Shown: positions 27,754 to 36,357 of the stretch, piece after piece
How the letters are laid out: the number at the start of each line of letters is the position of its first letter
Numbering within the stretch: the first letter of the stretch is position 1
Source: JAFGJQ01 sp964495075
Lineage (GTDB): Bacteria; Planctomycetota; Phycisphaerae; UBA1845
NCBI GenBank assembly: GCA_964495075.1
Contig: CAZBUJ010000010.1
Location: 1-64,000, forward strand
Reading direction: 5' to 3'
Length of the DNA: 64,000 nucleotides
Made by a program: the position numbers and the translations under genes
The notes under the pieces: model-generated
Databases searched by the model: none
Seen by the model: only the letters and a program-made list of their open reading frames with translations
What the model was told of the DNA's origin: nothing

Positions 27754-30201
27754 TCAATCGAACAGGCCGTGCAGGAACCAGCCGCCGTGGTGGTCGCGGT
27801 AGAGCCAGAACCGCTGGCCTGATGCCGTCGTCACCCGGAAGTAGTCGCGCTGAATGTGCTCGCCACGCCACCAGCCGGTTTCGATCCGTTCCGGGCCGAT
27901 CGACTCCACCACGTCATGCGACCGCCCTTGCCAGGTGAATCGGGCCGGCGGCCCGGCCGGCAGCAGGGCCACCACGGACACCTCCATCGCCCGACGCCAC
28001 AACCGCACCGGACGCCCCCGCACCGCCGACTCCCCCCTCCCCACCGCACCCGCGCCGGTACCCGTTCTTTCCACTGCGCCCGCACTCGAGACCTTCCGCC
28101 CGGCCACCTCATTTTCACGGGGCACGCTCGCGGCGACGCCATCCTCGCGGGACCTCGATAAACGGGATGCACTGGCGCGCCTTTTCGACGCACGGTCCCT
28201 CGGCGTAGGGGACTCGATCGCATTATCCACCATGGCGCCATCTGGCATCGCGCCTTCCCGCGCTGTGGAGGACGCCGTCGCGCGACCCGTCACTGCACCA
28301 TCTGGCGTCGCGTCGCTCCGCGCCGGGCGGGACGCCGACCTGCGTGCCCTCGCCGAACGAGATCCTGTCGTTGGGGATCCCGTCGTTTGATTCATGACCG
28401 GGCTGTATCGAAACGCCGCTTCGGGCTGATGTTCGCTCACCAACTCCGGGGAGACCACCCCATCAGGACCCAGCCGCACCGACAATCGATCCACCAGTTC
28501 CGCCAGGCCTTCCGCGTCCCGCTGGCCCGTTTCGAAGAACTCGTCCTGCCAGTCCGCCAGCGACTCGGTTTGCCGGGTCCACACCTGAACCGTGTGCACC
28601 GGCGAGGGAACACGCCGTTGCTCGAACCGTGCGACGGCCAGCGATCGCAGCCGCTTGACGGACCGCGTGGCCCGCGACATGTTGACCTCGAACGTGTAGG
28701 GCCCGCCCTCATCGCAATAGAGCGTCACGCAGACCCGCCGCACACCCACCCCGCGAACTCCCAACTGCTCGCAGAACTCCGCGAACAGCCGGTCCAGCGC
28801 CTCCCCGACAATGTCCCGCCGTTCCGTGGAAACCACGAACCGCAACCGACTTGTCACCGGGGGCGGTGGGCGAAACGGAGTCAGTAACTCGATCGCCTCA
28901 CCCAGGACCTGGTCCAGCCGCAACAGCAATCCGTCGCCGAACCGCCGGGCCAGCGACGACCGCGGCAGGTGCAGTAACGCCTCCACTGTTTCCACCCCGA
29001 CCGCGGCCAGCGACTCGACCGTCGCCCGATCCACTCGCAACGACCACACCGGCAACGGGGCTAGCGCCGCCGCCGTTTGTCCCGGCTCGACCACCAGGGC
29101 GGCGTTCGGATGCGCGTGGGCGAGGGCCCAGGCCGCACCGGGCGTGTCGGCCACCGCCGCTCGCACCGAAAACCCCCGCCTCGCAACGCCCCGGTCCGAA
29201 ACGTCCTGCTTCAAACGCCCCCGCACCGGAGGCTCCTGCCTCGATACGCCCTGCCCCAAAACGTTCTGCTCCGACACTCTCCGTTCCGTGTCACACTGCC
29301 CCCTCATGCCACCCTTCGCGTCCGGCCCGCCCGCACCGCCTTTCGCAATAGGACGGCCTGTCTCGCCGGGCCGACTCGCACCGGTCGCACCCGCCCCCGA
29401 AGGCGGCGCGCTGCAAGCGGCGCCGAAATCGGAGAAGGAAGCACCGCAGGCTTCCAGCCTGCCCTCGGTTGGATCGCCGCCAGGCGATCCACTTCGGTCG
29501 TCGACGTTCCGGCGTGTGCCCGCGCGGCGCTCGCTCGAATACGACGAACCGTTGTTCGGACCCGGCTTGCCACCACCATGCAGGTTGGAAGCCTGGGCTA
29601 CTACCGTCCCCCCCGTCCGCCCACTTCTCCGCCGATCCGCCCAGTCACCATCGTCGTACGGCCGGGCTCCCCTGCTCTCGGCCGAAGGCCGCATTCTCCG
29701 CAGCCCTTCGATCGCCCGGGCGAGCAGGTTTGCCTCTCCCTGGAACAGCCGTTCGCAGCCGGTCACGTCCAGCAACAACGAGCGGTCGTCCGCGATGTGC
29801 ACGATCGGAGAAAGGCAACCGGCCCATTCCGCCAGTGCTTCGAGCGCGCGACGATCCGCGTCCGCGTCATAATGTTGCGACTCGATCCCCGGAACCAGCG
29901 CGCGGGCTTCGGTCAGCGTCACGCCCCGCCGCACCCCCAGACGAGCCGCCGCCCGATTCGCCTGAACCACCACCATCGTGCCACGCTGCTCCGTGACCAC
30001 CACGACCGGCCGAGGCCCCGATTCCGGTTCTTCAGATTGCGACGCTTCCTTTCGTGATGTGTGCGATCCCGATTCGACACGCCCCGATCTGTTACGCCCC
30101 GATGCTCCCGATCCTGGCCCGCTAAGCCCCGACCTGTCGCTCTCCAACGCCAGACGCTCGATCGACAACCATGGAATGTAGAGGCACAAAAACCGCCTCA
30201 T
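27754..30201 (-). CDS. imuB: ImuB-like Y-family DNA polymerase homologue with long insertions
   Basis: The start MRRFLCLYIPWLSIERLAL and later stretches (VVVTEQRGTMVVVQANRAAARLGVRRGVTLTEARAL in parts, VETVEALLHLPRSSLARRFG, GEALDRLFAEFCEQLGVRGVGVRRVCVTLYCD in parts) identify ImuB. This catalytically dead Y-family protein bridges RecA-like ImuA and DnaE2 in the SOS mutasome. Usual length is about 500 residues; this one has 815. The excess is three low-complexity insertions at about residues 22-63, 170-345 and 605-735, rich in Arg, Gly, Ser, Ala and Pro. They are built from degenerate repeats, including REP-like palindromes. The C-terminal WLYRDHHGGWFLHGLFD tail is intact, so the gene is probably functional. 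No dnaE2 lies next to it. Confidence 0.88.
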   Translation of the reverse strand: MRRFLCLYIPWLSIERLALESDRSGLSGPGSGASGRNRSGRVESGSHTSRKEASQSEEPESGPRPVVVVTEQRGTMVVVQANRAAARLGVRRGVTLTEARALVPGIESQHYDADADRRALEALAEWAGCLSPIVHIADDRSLLLDVTGCERLFQGEANLLARAIEGLRRMRPSAESRGARPYDDGDWADRRRSGRTGGTVVAQASNLHGGGKPGPNNGSSYSSERRAGTRRNVDDRSGSPGGDPTEGRLEACGASFSDFGAACSAPPSGAGATGASRPGETGRPIAKGGAGGPDAKGGMRGQCDTERRVSEQNVLGQGVSRQEPPVRGRLKQDVSDRGVARRGFSVRAAVADTPGAAWALAHAHPNAALVVEPGQTAAALAPLPVWSLRVDRATVESLAAVGVETVEALLHLPRSSLARRFGDGLLLRLDQVLGEAIELLTPFRPPPPVTSRLRFVVSTERRDIVGEALDRLFAEFCEQLGVRGVGVRRVCVTLYCDEGGPYTFEVNMSRATRSVKRLRSLAVARFEQRRVPSPVHTVQVWTRQTESLADWQDEFFETGQRDAEGLAELVDRLSVRLGPDGVVSPELVSEHQPEAAFRYSPVMNQTTGSPTTGSRSARARRSASRPARSDATPDGAVTGRATASSTAREGAMPDGAMVDNAIESPTPRDRASKRRASASRLSRSREDGVAASVPRENEVAGRKVSSAGAVERTGTGAGAVGRGESAVRGRPVRLWRRAMEVSVVALLPAGPPARFTWQGRSHDVVESIGPERIETGWWRGEHIQRDYFRVTTASGQRFWLYRDHHGGWFLHGLFD
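29446..29462. repeat. REP-like palindrome inside imuB
   Basis: GCAGGC-ttcca-GCCTGC, a perfect 6-bp stem within the imuB insertion. A near-copy in opposite orientation lies at 29580-29597 (GCAGGTTGGAAGCCTGGG). Confidence 0.65.
29580..29597. repeat. second REP-like palindrome inside imuB
   Basis: An inverted near-copy of the palindrome at 29446-29462. The two could pair to form a larger cruciform of about 150 bp. A third motif (TCTCGGCCGAAGGCCG) follows at 29676-29691. Confidence 0.6.
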
Positions 30202-31387
30202 CGTCCAACCCCACCAAGAAGGGCCCCGCCGGCATCCCTTCGCGAACTTTCAATAAACTCACCCGCACCGACCGAATCCCACGGGCCCCGACGGTCAGCC
30301 TCGGATTCGCATCCGGCTCGACTGGTACCGCCTCGATTGGGACCGGCTCCAACCCGATCCGCACCGCGGCAAAACTCCGCGGAACACTCCGCGAAAAACG
30401 CTCCCAGGCCTCAAAAGGCTCCCGTGCCCTTGAACACCCCCGGATTCCTGAATGTTCCCCAACCCCAGGGTCACCGCACGCCTGCGAAGACCACGGGGAA
30501 GCTTGCCGCGGTTCTTTCCGCCCGTTCCGCGACGCGTTCCCCGGTGCATGTCTCTGTGAGTTCCCCGGAGATTGCCGCGGCGCGATCCGGGGCGAGTGCC
30601 ACTGGGCATTCGACTGGGCATTCCCCCCGGCATTCCATTGTGGCCACCCCCACCGGGACCGGAGGATCACACCCAGGTTGCCCGCGCTCTCCGCCGCCAA
30701 CTGCAACCGACGGGACTGACCGACCTCCAATCGGTCCAACCGGGCGATCACCGCCGCCACGGCCGGACACCGCAGACACTGATCCGCCGCCCAGACCGCA
30801 TCCTTCAGGCAGCGCGGCCGGACCACGACGAGCTGATCCACCCGCAACCCCAACCGCTCGACCGCGGGGGGATAGAAATCGCCCGTCCCAAGACCCCCTG
30901 CTCCCCCCAAAAAAACCGGCCCGTCGACCAGCACCACCGGACGTTCCGCCGCGGCCGCCCGACCGGCCAACCGCAGGGCAAACGACGTTGCCCCGACCCC
31001 CACCGCGCCCTCCAGAATCTCCGTCACCGCCCCCTTCGGCACCCCGCCAAAGGGCAACGCCGCATCCAACGCCTCCAACCCCGTGGCGACCACGGCGCGC
31101 CGATCCCCACGCCGCAGCCATAGAAAGCCAGAGCCAGCCTCGCCGTCACCCGACCGGTCCTCATCACCGCCGGGCCAACCGTCGGGGGACCCACCGTCGC
31201 GGGACCGGCCGTCGCGGGACCGGCCATCGTCGGACCAGCCGCCACCCGCTCGCCCGCCACCGGGCCAATGGCTGTTAGGGCGGCAGCCGCCTTGCTGATA
31301 GTCGCGCAGCATCCACCGCAGCCGTTCCACCACCTCGGCGGGGCCTCCCACGCGCATACCTTCCCCGTTGGCCCGGACTCCCGGCAT
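30122..31387 (-). CDS. imuA: ImuA-like RecA-fold protein with repeat insertions
   Basis: From the ATG at 31387, preceded by TGGAGGACGTGG (a strong Shine-Dalgarno site), 421 residues. A TTG start further upstream is less likely. The RecA-like core reads LEALDAALPFGGVPKGAVTEILEGAVGVGATSFALRLAGRAA in adjoining pieces, then VVLVDGP and VVVRPRCLKDAVWAADQCLRC. The P-loop is degenerate (GAVGVGATS), as is common in ImuA. It contains a Gly/Asp/Ser/Arg-rich insertion near the N-terminus, coded by a 15-bp tandem repeat, and an Asn/Gln/Arg/Pro-rich one at about residues 255-300. It overlaps imuB by 80 bases, so the pair is co-transcribed. Confidence 0.85.
   Translation of the reverse strand: MPGVRANGEGMRVGGPAEVVERLRWMLRDYQQGGCRPNSHWPGGGRAGGGWSDDGRSRDGRSRDGGSPDGWPGGDEDRSGDGEAGSGFLWLRRGDRRAVVATGLEALDAALPFGGVPKGAVTEILEGAVGVGATSFALRLAGRAAAAERPVVLVDGPVFLGGAGGLGTGDFYPPAVERLGLRVDQLVVVRPRCLKDAVWAADQCLRCPAVAAVIARLDRLEVGQSRRLQLAAESAGNLGVILRSRWGWPQWNAGGNAQSNAQWHSPRIAPRQSPGNSQRHAPGNASRNGRKEPRQASPWSSQACGDPGVGEHSGIRGCSRAREPFEAWERFSRSVPRSFAAVRIGLEPVPIEAVPVEPDANPRLTVGARGIRSVRVSLLKVREGMPAGPFLVGLDDEAVFVPLHSMVVDRASGVGERQVGA
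31184..31245. repeat. 15-bp tandem repeat in imuA
   Basis: Four degenerate copies of CCGTCGCGGGACCGG in a row, translating on the minus strand to (G-R-S-R-D)n. A similar Gly/Ser/Asp/Pro pattern occurs in the N-terminus of the oxidase gene at 6371-7027. Confidence 0.75.
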
Positions 31388-31420
31388 TCCACGTCCTCCA
31401 CGACTCAATTCAGTTCACAG

Positions 31421-31440
31421 ACCAAACATATACCAAACAT
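31421..31440 (-). promoter_or_regulatory. candidate imuAB operator: direct repeat
   Basis: Two exact copies of ACCAAACAT (ATGTTTGGT on the coding strand) with an 11-bp period, one helical turn apart, about 35-55 bases before the imuA start. The window is locally AT-rich. imuAB operons are usually SOS-controlled, so this is a candidate regulator site. It does not match the LexA boxes I know (CTGT-N8-ACAG or GAAC-N4-GTTC). Confidence 0.4.
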
Positions 31441-32044
31441 TGAGCGGTGTCAAGCGAGGTGAGCACTATTCCAGAGTTTATTGCAAGTACCTGTAAAAAA
31501 TATAGTTAATACTGCACAATCGCCAGAGAAGTTGACGGGCTTTCCCGCCGGAAGGAGAACCACTGATTCAGCGATGATCAAACCAGTGCGAGTGGGGACT
31601 CGTGGCTCATCCGAGTCCGCCACCGCGGCCGGCCATGAGACACCCCGCCTCGCGATAACCACCGCCACAGCCACACACAGATCGGCAGGCGGACGTCCTC
31701 CGGCGCATTCAGCCACCCCGCGTCGGCCCGGCTCCCGCAATACCTGGTCAAGGCAGCCCCGATTCTCGGCGCGCGAACACAGGAGCAGAGCAACGGTGCA
31801 CTGCCCCTGTGTTCATCGCACCCCACTCACCCAACCGTCGCGACCGTTCGGGCCCGTGGCGGACCCGTGCTCTCACATACGAATGTCATGGCGGCCACCG
31901 CAGTGGACGGTCGATCGTCCATTGACCGGACGGTAGCCGCCCTACTAGCCCCAGCCAAGGCGGAAGCCCGCGGGTGTCCGGAACCCCAGCACCCACCGGG
32001 TCGAGCCTGCGATTCCGGTGGGTGGTGGCGGTTGGCCCGGCCCG
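31441..32044. other. intergenic region, no gene seen
   Basis: About 600 bases. The first 90 are AT-rich and resemble promoter DNA. The rest is GC-rich with open frames on both strands but no family resemblance and no ribosome-binding sites. Confidence 0.5.
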
Positions 32045-33304
32045 TCACGGACCGGCCGACAGCGGGCCGGTCACCGATTCGGCCAAGCCGCGTCGCGAGC
32101 CCGCTCGAGCGGGCCGCGTCTCGACGGCCGGCGTGTAGCCGTCGGATAGGGTCTTCATGAACGCCACGATCGCGGCTTCCTCGTCCGGTGTCAGACCGAG
32201 GTCACCCAGTTCTTCCGTGTTGACGTTCTCCGCGACCTCCGGTGGCGGCCACTCGGCGACGTCACGCGTGTTGTAGAAGTGGACGATCTCCTCAAGCGTT
32301 TTGAAGAAGCCATTGTGCGCGTACGCCTTGGCGAAATCCGGGGAGGGCCGCCGATCCACGTTGCGGAGCGTCGGCACTTTGTGTTTGCCGAGTTGGGGTT
32401 CGACTACCTCAAACCCGAAGCCGGCCCGCATCAGGAACCCGCCCAGCCCGTGGTCGATCCAGGCCTCGCCGGCCGGGTTCCACCGGCGGGGCATCGCGTA
32501 GAACGGATTCTCGAGGTTCTTCGGTACCCCGAGGTTGTCGTAGGTGAAGTCGGTGAAGAGCGGCGGTTCGCCGTTCGGGCCCGGTGTACTCGGGTGGCAC
32601 GCCGCGCAGTTGCCCTTGCCGGGATCGTTGAACAGACTGAGCCCCCAGGCCTCCGGCTCGGTGAGTTCGGCCATGCCGGCCAGGTAATAATCGTACTTGG
32701 AGGAGAAGGGATTGACTTCCGGCGACCTTTCATAGGCCGCGATGGCGCGGGCGATCCGCTCGTAGGTGCCCTCGACATCGTCAACGAAGTCGAGCGAGCC
32801 CGGTCCCCACACCTCTTCGAAGAAGTCGGCGTAGTCTGAATTCGCGACCTTGATGCATACCTGCATGGGGTGTGGGTTGTTCTGCTCGAGCGGATTCACA
32901 AACGGCCCCTGGGCCTGCTCGGCGAGCGGGTCGCCCAGCACCCACCCGGTCGCCCGGCCGTCCCAGAAAACACCGCCCACCCAGGTCTCCTCGTCCTCGT
33001 CGTAATACAGTACGGGGCTGTCGCCGGCGTACGACGCGGCGGGCGGTTTGCGGTTGCCAAACCGTTCGTGCACCGCCCCGGGATACACGGCGCCGTGCGC
33101 GTTGAGTTCCGAGATCGGACCGGTGAAACCGACTTCGGGACCGTGGCACGCGGCGCAGGATTGTCCCGGCGGCGTGGAGAGGTTCTCGTCAAAGAAAAGC
33201 AGCTTACCCAATTCTTCCAGCGGCGTAAGTTCCTGCGCCAGCGCGGGAATCGCGCCGATACTCAAACCGACCAGTAAACAAACTGTCATCCTGCTGTTCA
33301 ACAT
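32045..33304 (-). CDS. di-haem cytochrome c peroxidase (CcpA/MauG family)
   Basis: The ATG at 33304 is preceded by GAAAGGAGG, an excellent ribosome-binding site. The 419-residue product begins with a signal peptide (MTVCLLVGLSIGAIPALAQ), so it is periplasmic. Two haem c motifs CAACH are present, the first at residues 50-54 after GKLLFFDENLSTPPGQ, the second in FNDPGKGNCAACHP. The family landmarks FWDGRATGW and KVPTLRNVDRRP, and the late AHNGFFKTLEEIVHFYN, are all there. These enzymes reduce hydrogen peroxide, or in MauG-like members oxidise protein substrates. An operator-like palindrome lies about 200 bases upstream (33497-33512). Confidence 0.93.
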   Translation of the reverse strand: MLNSRMTVCLLVGLSIGAIPALAQELTPLEELGKLLFFDENLSTPPGQSCAACHGPEVGFTGPISELNAHGAVYPGAVHERFGNRKPPAASYAGDSPVLYYDEDEETWVGGVFWDGRATGWVLGDPLAEQAQGPFVNPLEQNNPHPMQVCIKVANSDYADFFEEVWGPGSLDFVDDVEGTYERIARAIAAYERSPEVNPFSSKYDYYLAGMAELTEPEAWGLSLFNDPGKGNCAACHPSTPGPNGEPPLFTDFTYDNLGVPKNLENPFYAMPRRWNPAGEAWIDHGLGGFLMRAGFGFEVVEPQLGKHKVPTLRNVDRRPSPDFAKAYAHNGFFKTLEEIVHFYNTRDVAEWPPPEVAENVNTEELGDLGLTPDEEAAIVAFMKTLSDGYTPAVETRPARAGSRRGLAESVTGPLSAGP

Positions 33305-33496
33305 GGCAATGCCTCCTTTCACAACCGAGTTCAGACGTGATCGGCCGGAAGCTCCCGGCGTACGGGACGACTGCAATCGCGCGCCCATCCGCCGAGGACA
33401 AGTGCGCGGAAGCAGCGACAGAAACGCTCGCAATCGCAGCCGACTCCCGGCCCGACACTGACCACACTACTTGATTCCCGGTTCCGCGGACGGTCT

Positions 33497-33512
33497 ATTA
33501 GAGTGGTCTAAT
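33497..33512. promoter_or_regulatory. operator-like palindrome ATTAGA-N4-TCTAAT
   Basis: A perfect 6+6 inverted repeat with a 4-base spacer, set in a short AT-rich patch between the divergent peroxidase and response-regulator genes. It looks like a binding site for a dimeric repressor, for instance of the TetR, MarR or Rrf2 type. Which protein binds it, and which gene it serves, cannot be told. Confidence 0.45.
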
Positions 33513-33721
33513 CATTATGCCGTCCTGTTCAGCGCATCACCGCAGTACCGGCGTTCGACTACTCGATTCCGGGCGCGCCGTGTGCCATGAACGATGCACT
33601 CGGCCGCGGTTCGAAGATCCGAGACCACAGGTGCGGTTGGGTTCCGGCCCGTTGACCCGTACAATCAGCGGGTGGGTCGTAGGCCTGGCATGCGAACGAC
33701 GTTGGCAACGGACATCTCGTC

Positions 33722-34423
33722 ATGGAAGCAATCGAGAGACCACGCGTGTTACTGGTGGAAGACGACGATGATGTGGCGAGCACGGTGCAGGATGCCTTGG
33801 CTGCCGCCAACATGCAGTCGGATCACGCAGGCACGCTCGCCGCGGCGAAACAGCAGATGGACCATCGCGCGTATGACGCCGTCATCCTCGACCTGGGGCT
33901 TCCCGACGGGGATGGTCTGGAACTGGCGGACGCGTTGCGGCGCGACGGCAGCGAAATCCCCATCGTGATGTTGACGGCCCAGGCGTCGGTGCCCCAGCGC
34001 GTGAGCGGTTTCGCCCACGGGGCCGACGACTACGTGTGCAAACCGTTCGCGGCCGAGGAACTCGTCGCCCGGCTTCAAGCATTGCTGAGGCGGGTCCGGT
34101 CCCAACAGCAACACGTTCTGCGGTACGCCGGCGTGGAGCTGGATCTGCTTAAACGGAGTCTTCTGGTCGACGGTGAGGAAACCGCGCTCTCGGATCGTGA
34201 AGCCGCGTTGCTCGCCTGCCTGATGCGGCACGCCGAACAACCACTGTCTCGCCACGAGCTGGCCCAGGAAGTGTGGGGGATCGACTCCGAGACCGACAGT
34301 GGCGTGGTCAACGTGTATGTCAATTATTTGCGCAACAAACTCGAGCAGGGCGATCGACGCACGCGACTGATCCACACCGTCCGCGGGGTGGGTTACGTGC
34401 TGTCCGACCGCGACCCCAACTAA
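33722..34423 (+). CDS. OmpR/PhoB-family response regulator
   Basis: A 233-residue protein. The receiver domain shows the acidic patch VLLVEDDDD, the phospho-acceptor Asp in AVILDLGLPDGDG, the conserved Thr in VMLTAQ and Lys in VCKPF. The C-terminal winged-helix DNA-binding domain ends with VNVYVNYLRNKLEQ and RTRLIHTVRGVGYVL. It is therefore a transcription factor of the OmpR type. The adjacent histidine kinase is on the opposite strand, and the two stop codons overlap in the string CTAA (34420-34423). The pair is probably cognate although convergently arranged. Confidence 0.95.
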   Translation: MEAIERPRVLLVEDDDDVASTVQDALAAANMQSDHAGTLAAAKQQMDHRAYDAVILDLGLPDGDGLELADALRRDGSEIPIVMLTAQASVPQRVSGFAHGADDYVCKPFAAEELVARLQALLRRVRSQQQHVLRYAGVELDLLKRSLLVDGEETALSDREAALLACLMRHAEQPLSRHELAQEVWGIDSETDSGVVNVYVNYLRNKLEQGDRRTRLIHTVRGVGYVLSDRDPN

Positions 34424-36324
34424 CACTCCGTCGTCTGCGAGTGAGTCACCCGCGGGCCGACCGGATCCGGCTCCGCCAGTGGAAGCCAGACACAAAACGT
34501 CGCACCCGCCTCGGGCCGGTTCCAGGCCTGAATGACGCCACCCGCGTTCTTGACCGCCGCGTACACCACCGCCAGCCCCATGCCCCGGCTTCGCCGCTGT
34601 CCATGTTCCTTCGTGGTGACGAACGGCTCGAACAGGCGCTCCTGCACGTCCGGGCTGATGCCGCAGCCGGTGTCGGACACGGTGAGAACGGCGTGCGTCG
34701 ACGGCCCGTCCGTATCCGCGGCGGACGGCAGTTTGCCCGGCTGCACGGCAATACGGAGTTCTCCCCCCTCACCCATCGCCTCGCATGCATTTCGAGTGAG
34801 GTTCAGCACAATCTCTGTGAACTGATCACGGTCAATGATGACCGTCGCCGTGCGATCAAGGTCGGTCTCGAGCCGGGTCTTGTCGAACCAGGATTCGTCG
34901 AGCGATTCGAGAATCAACTCAACGGTGTCGCTCAGGTTCAGTCGCTCGGGATTGCCCGGGTCGCCGCCGGCGAAGGTGAGGAGCGTGCGCGACAGGCTGA
35001 CCGCCTGGCCACACGCACGCAGGGCCTTGCCCGCCAACTCCGCCGATCGCCCATCGCCCAGCACCGAGTTCAACTGGGACAACGACGCAATGGCGCTGGT
35101 CAGCAGGCTGCTGAAGTCATGGGCGACCCCGCGGGCGAGCGTCACCGTCGCCTCCATCGCCTCGGTACGTCGAACTTGACGCTCGGAGCGCCGTTGCTCC
35201 GTAACATCACGGAGCACGATGGCCACGGCCATTCGCGCGCCCAAACGCAGGGGAAACGCGATCAAATCGACGATCAGCGCTCGCTGGGGATCCCCGCCGG
35301 CGTGCAGGCGGACGTCCGTCGCCCGCACCCGCTCCCCGTTGGCCAGCACCTGACCGATGACGTGCGACCAACTCAGGGCGTGATCCGCCGGCCAGAGCTT
35401 CACCAGCGACCGCCCCTCGCAATCGTGGGCGATTCGGCCGAGGAGGCCCGTTTCCCCGTCGCGGCATTCGATAATCCGCGCCTGCTCGTCACAGATGATC
35501 ATCGCGTCCCGCAGGTTATCGAACAGGGACCGGTACTTCGCCTCCGACACGCGCAGGTCCTCTTGCGTCTTGGTCAGCGTCTCCGCCATCCGGTTCATCG
35601 CGGCCCCCAGCGCACCCAGTTCGTCCTGCGACGAACCGGCGACGCGGTGAGCCAGATTGCCCCGCGCGAACTCATGCGTCGCTCTTTCCAGGTTCCGGAT
35701 GGGCATCAGCACCCAGCGTCGCAGCAGAATCGTTCCCACCGCGACCAGCGTGACTCCAATGACCGCGATGACGGAAGCGCACAGCAGCACCTGCGTGTTG
35801 GTGGCCACCACCGCGTCCACGGCAGCCGACCGCGAATCGTCGAGCATCCGCTGGACTTGCTTGAGTTGCAGGTCGAGCGCGGGCGCCAGTTCACGCTCGA
35901 TTCGTTCCTGGTACAGTTGCCGGGCCGCATCGGCCCGAGAGTCGCCCGCCAGCGCGACGCATTCCCCGAATGCCGAGCGAAGCTGCGCCGTCAAGCCCAG
36001 GATCTGCTCGGCACAGCTGCCCTGATCCTGGCCGAGCGTGAACTGAGCCACTTGCCGCAGCTCATCGAAGTACGCCTCTCGTTGGGCCTCGTAACGTTTG
36101 TCCGCCCGGCCCAGCCCGGTCAGTATTTCGTGCAGTTGGACCTGCTGCTGCCGGATGCCGAGTCGCAGCCGCTCGATCCAATCCGCCTCGACGTGGGTTC
36201 GTTGGACGCTGGTCAGCGCCCCTTCCACGTGCAGGCGGACGGCGTACACCGTAACCCCGGTGGCGAGTGTCGCGAACCCGGCAAACGCCGCAAGCAGCCA
36301 GGTTAGTCTGCGTTGAAGGCTCAT
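34420..36324 (-). CDS. membrane sensor histidine kinase (HAMP-PAS-HisKA-HATPase)
   Basis: From the ATG at 36324, 634 residues (a GTG two codons upstream is possible). An N-terminal membrane helix is followed by an extracytoplasmic helical sensor region of about 140 residues and a second helix (VLLCASVIAVIGVTLVAVGTIL). Then come a HAMP domain (RRWVLMPIRNLERATHEFARGNL), a PAS domain (SLFDNLRDAMIICDEQARIIECRDG in part) and a dimerisation domain with phospho-acceptor His in GVAHDFSSLL. The ATP-binding domain has an N box (VLNLTRNACEAMGEGG), DTGCGI, a GMGL box and AGATF. It is most likely the partner of the response regulator it faces. Confidence 0.94.
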   Translation of the reverse strand: MSLQRRLTWLLAAFAGFATLATGVTVYAVRLHVEGALTSVQRTHVEADWIERLRLGIRQQQVQLHEILTGLGRADKRYEAQREAYFDELRQVAQFTLGQDQGSCAEQILGLTAQLRSAFGECVALAGDSRADAARQLYQERIERELAPALDLQLKQVQRMLDDSRSAAVDAVVATNTQVLLCASVIAVIGVTLVAVGTILLRRWVLMPIRNLERATHEFARGNLAHRVAGSSQDELGALGAAMNRMAETLTKTQEDLRVSEAKYRSLFDNLRDAMIICDEQARIIECRDGETGLLGRIAHDCEGRSLVKLWPADHALSWSHVIGQVLANGERVRATDVRLHAGGDPQRALIVDLIAFPLRLGARMAVAIVLRDVTEQRRSERQVRRTEAMEATVTLARGVAHDFSSLLTSAIASLSQLNSVLGDGRSAELAGKALRACGQAVSLSRTLLTFAGGDPGNPERLNLSDTVELILESLDESWFDKTRLETDLDRTATVIIDRDQFTEIVLNLTRNACEAMGEGGELRIAVQPGKLPSAADTDGPSTHAVLTVSDTGCGISPDVQERLFEPFVTTKEHGQRRSRGMGLAVVYAAVKNAGGVIQAWNRPEAGATFCVWLPLAEPDPVGPRVTHSQTTEC

Positions 36325-36357
36325 GACCACAGTCGCCCCTGCGCGTCGCAGGACGCG

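Noticed and set aside
34273..36306. 677-codon frame opposite the histidine kinase
   Set aside because: Antisense shadow; the kinase frame carries all conserved motifs.
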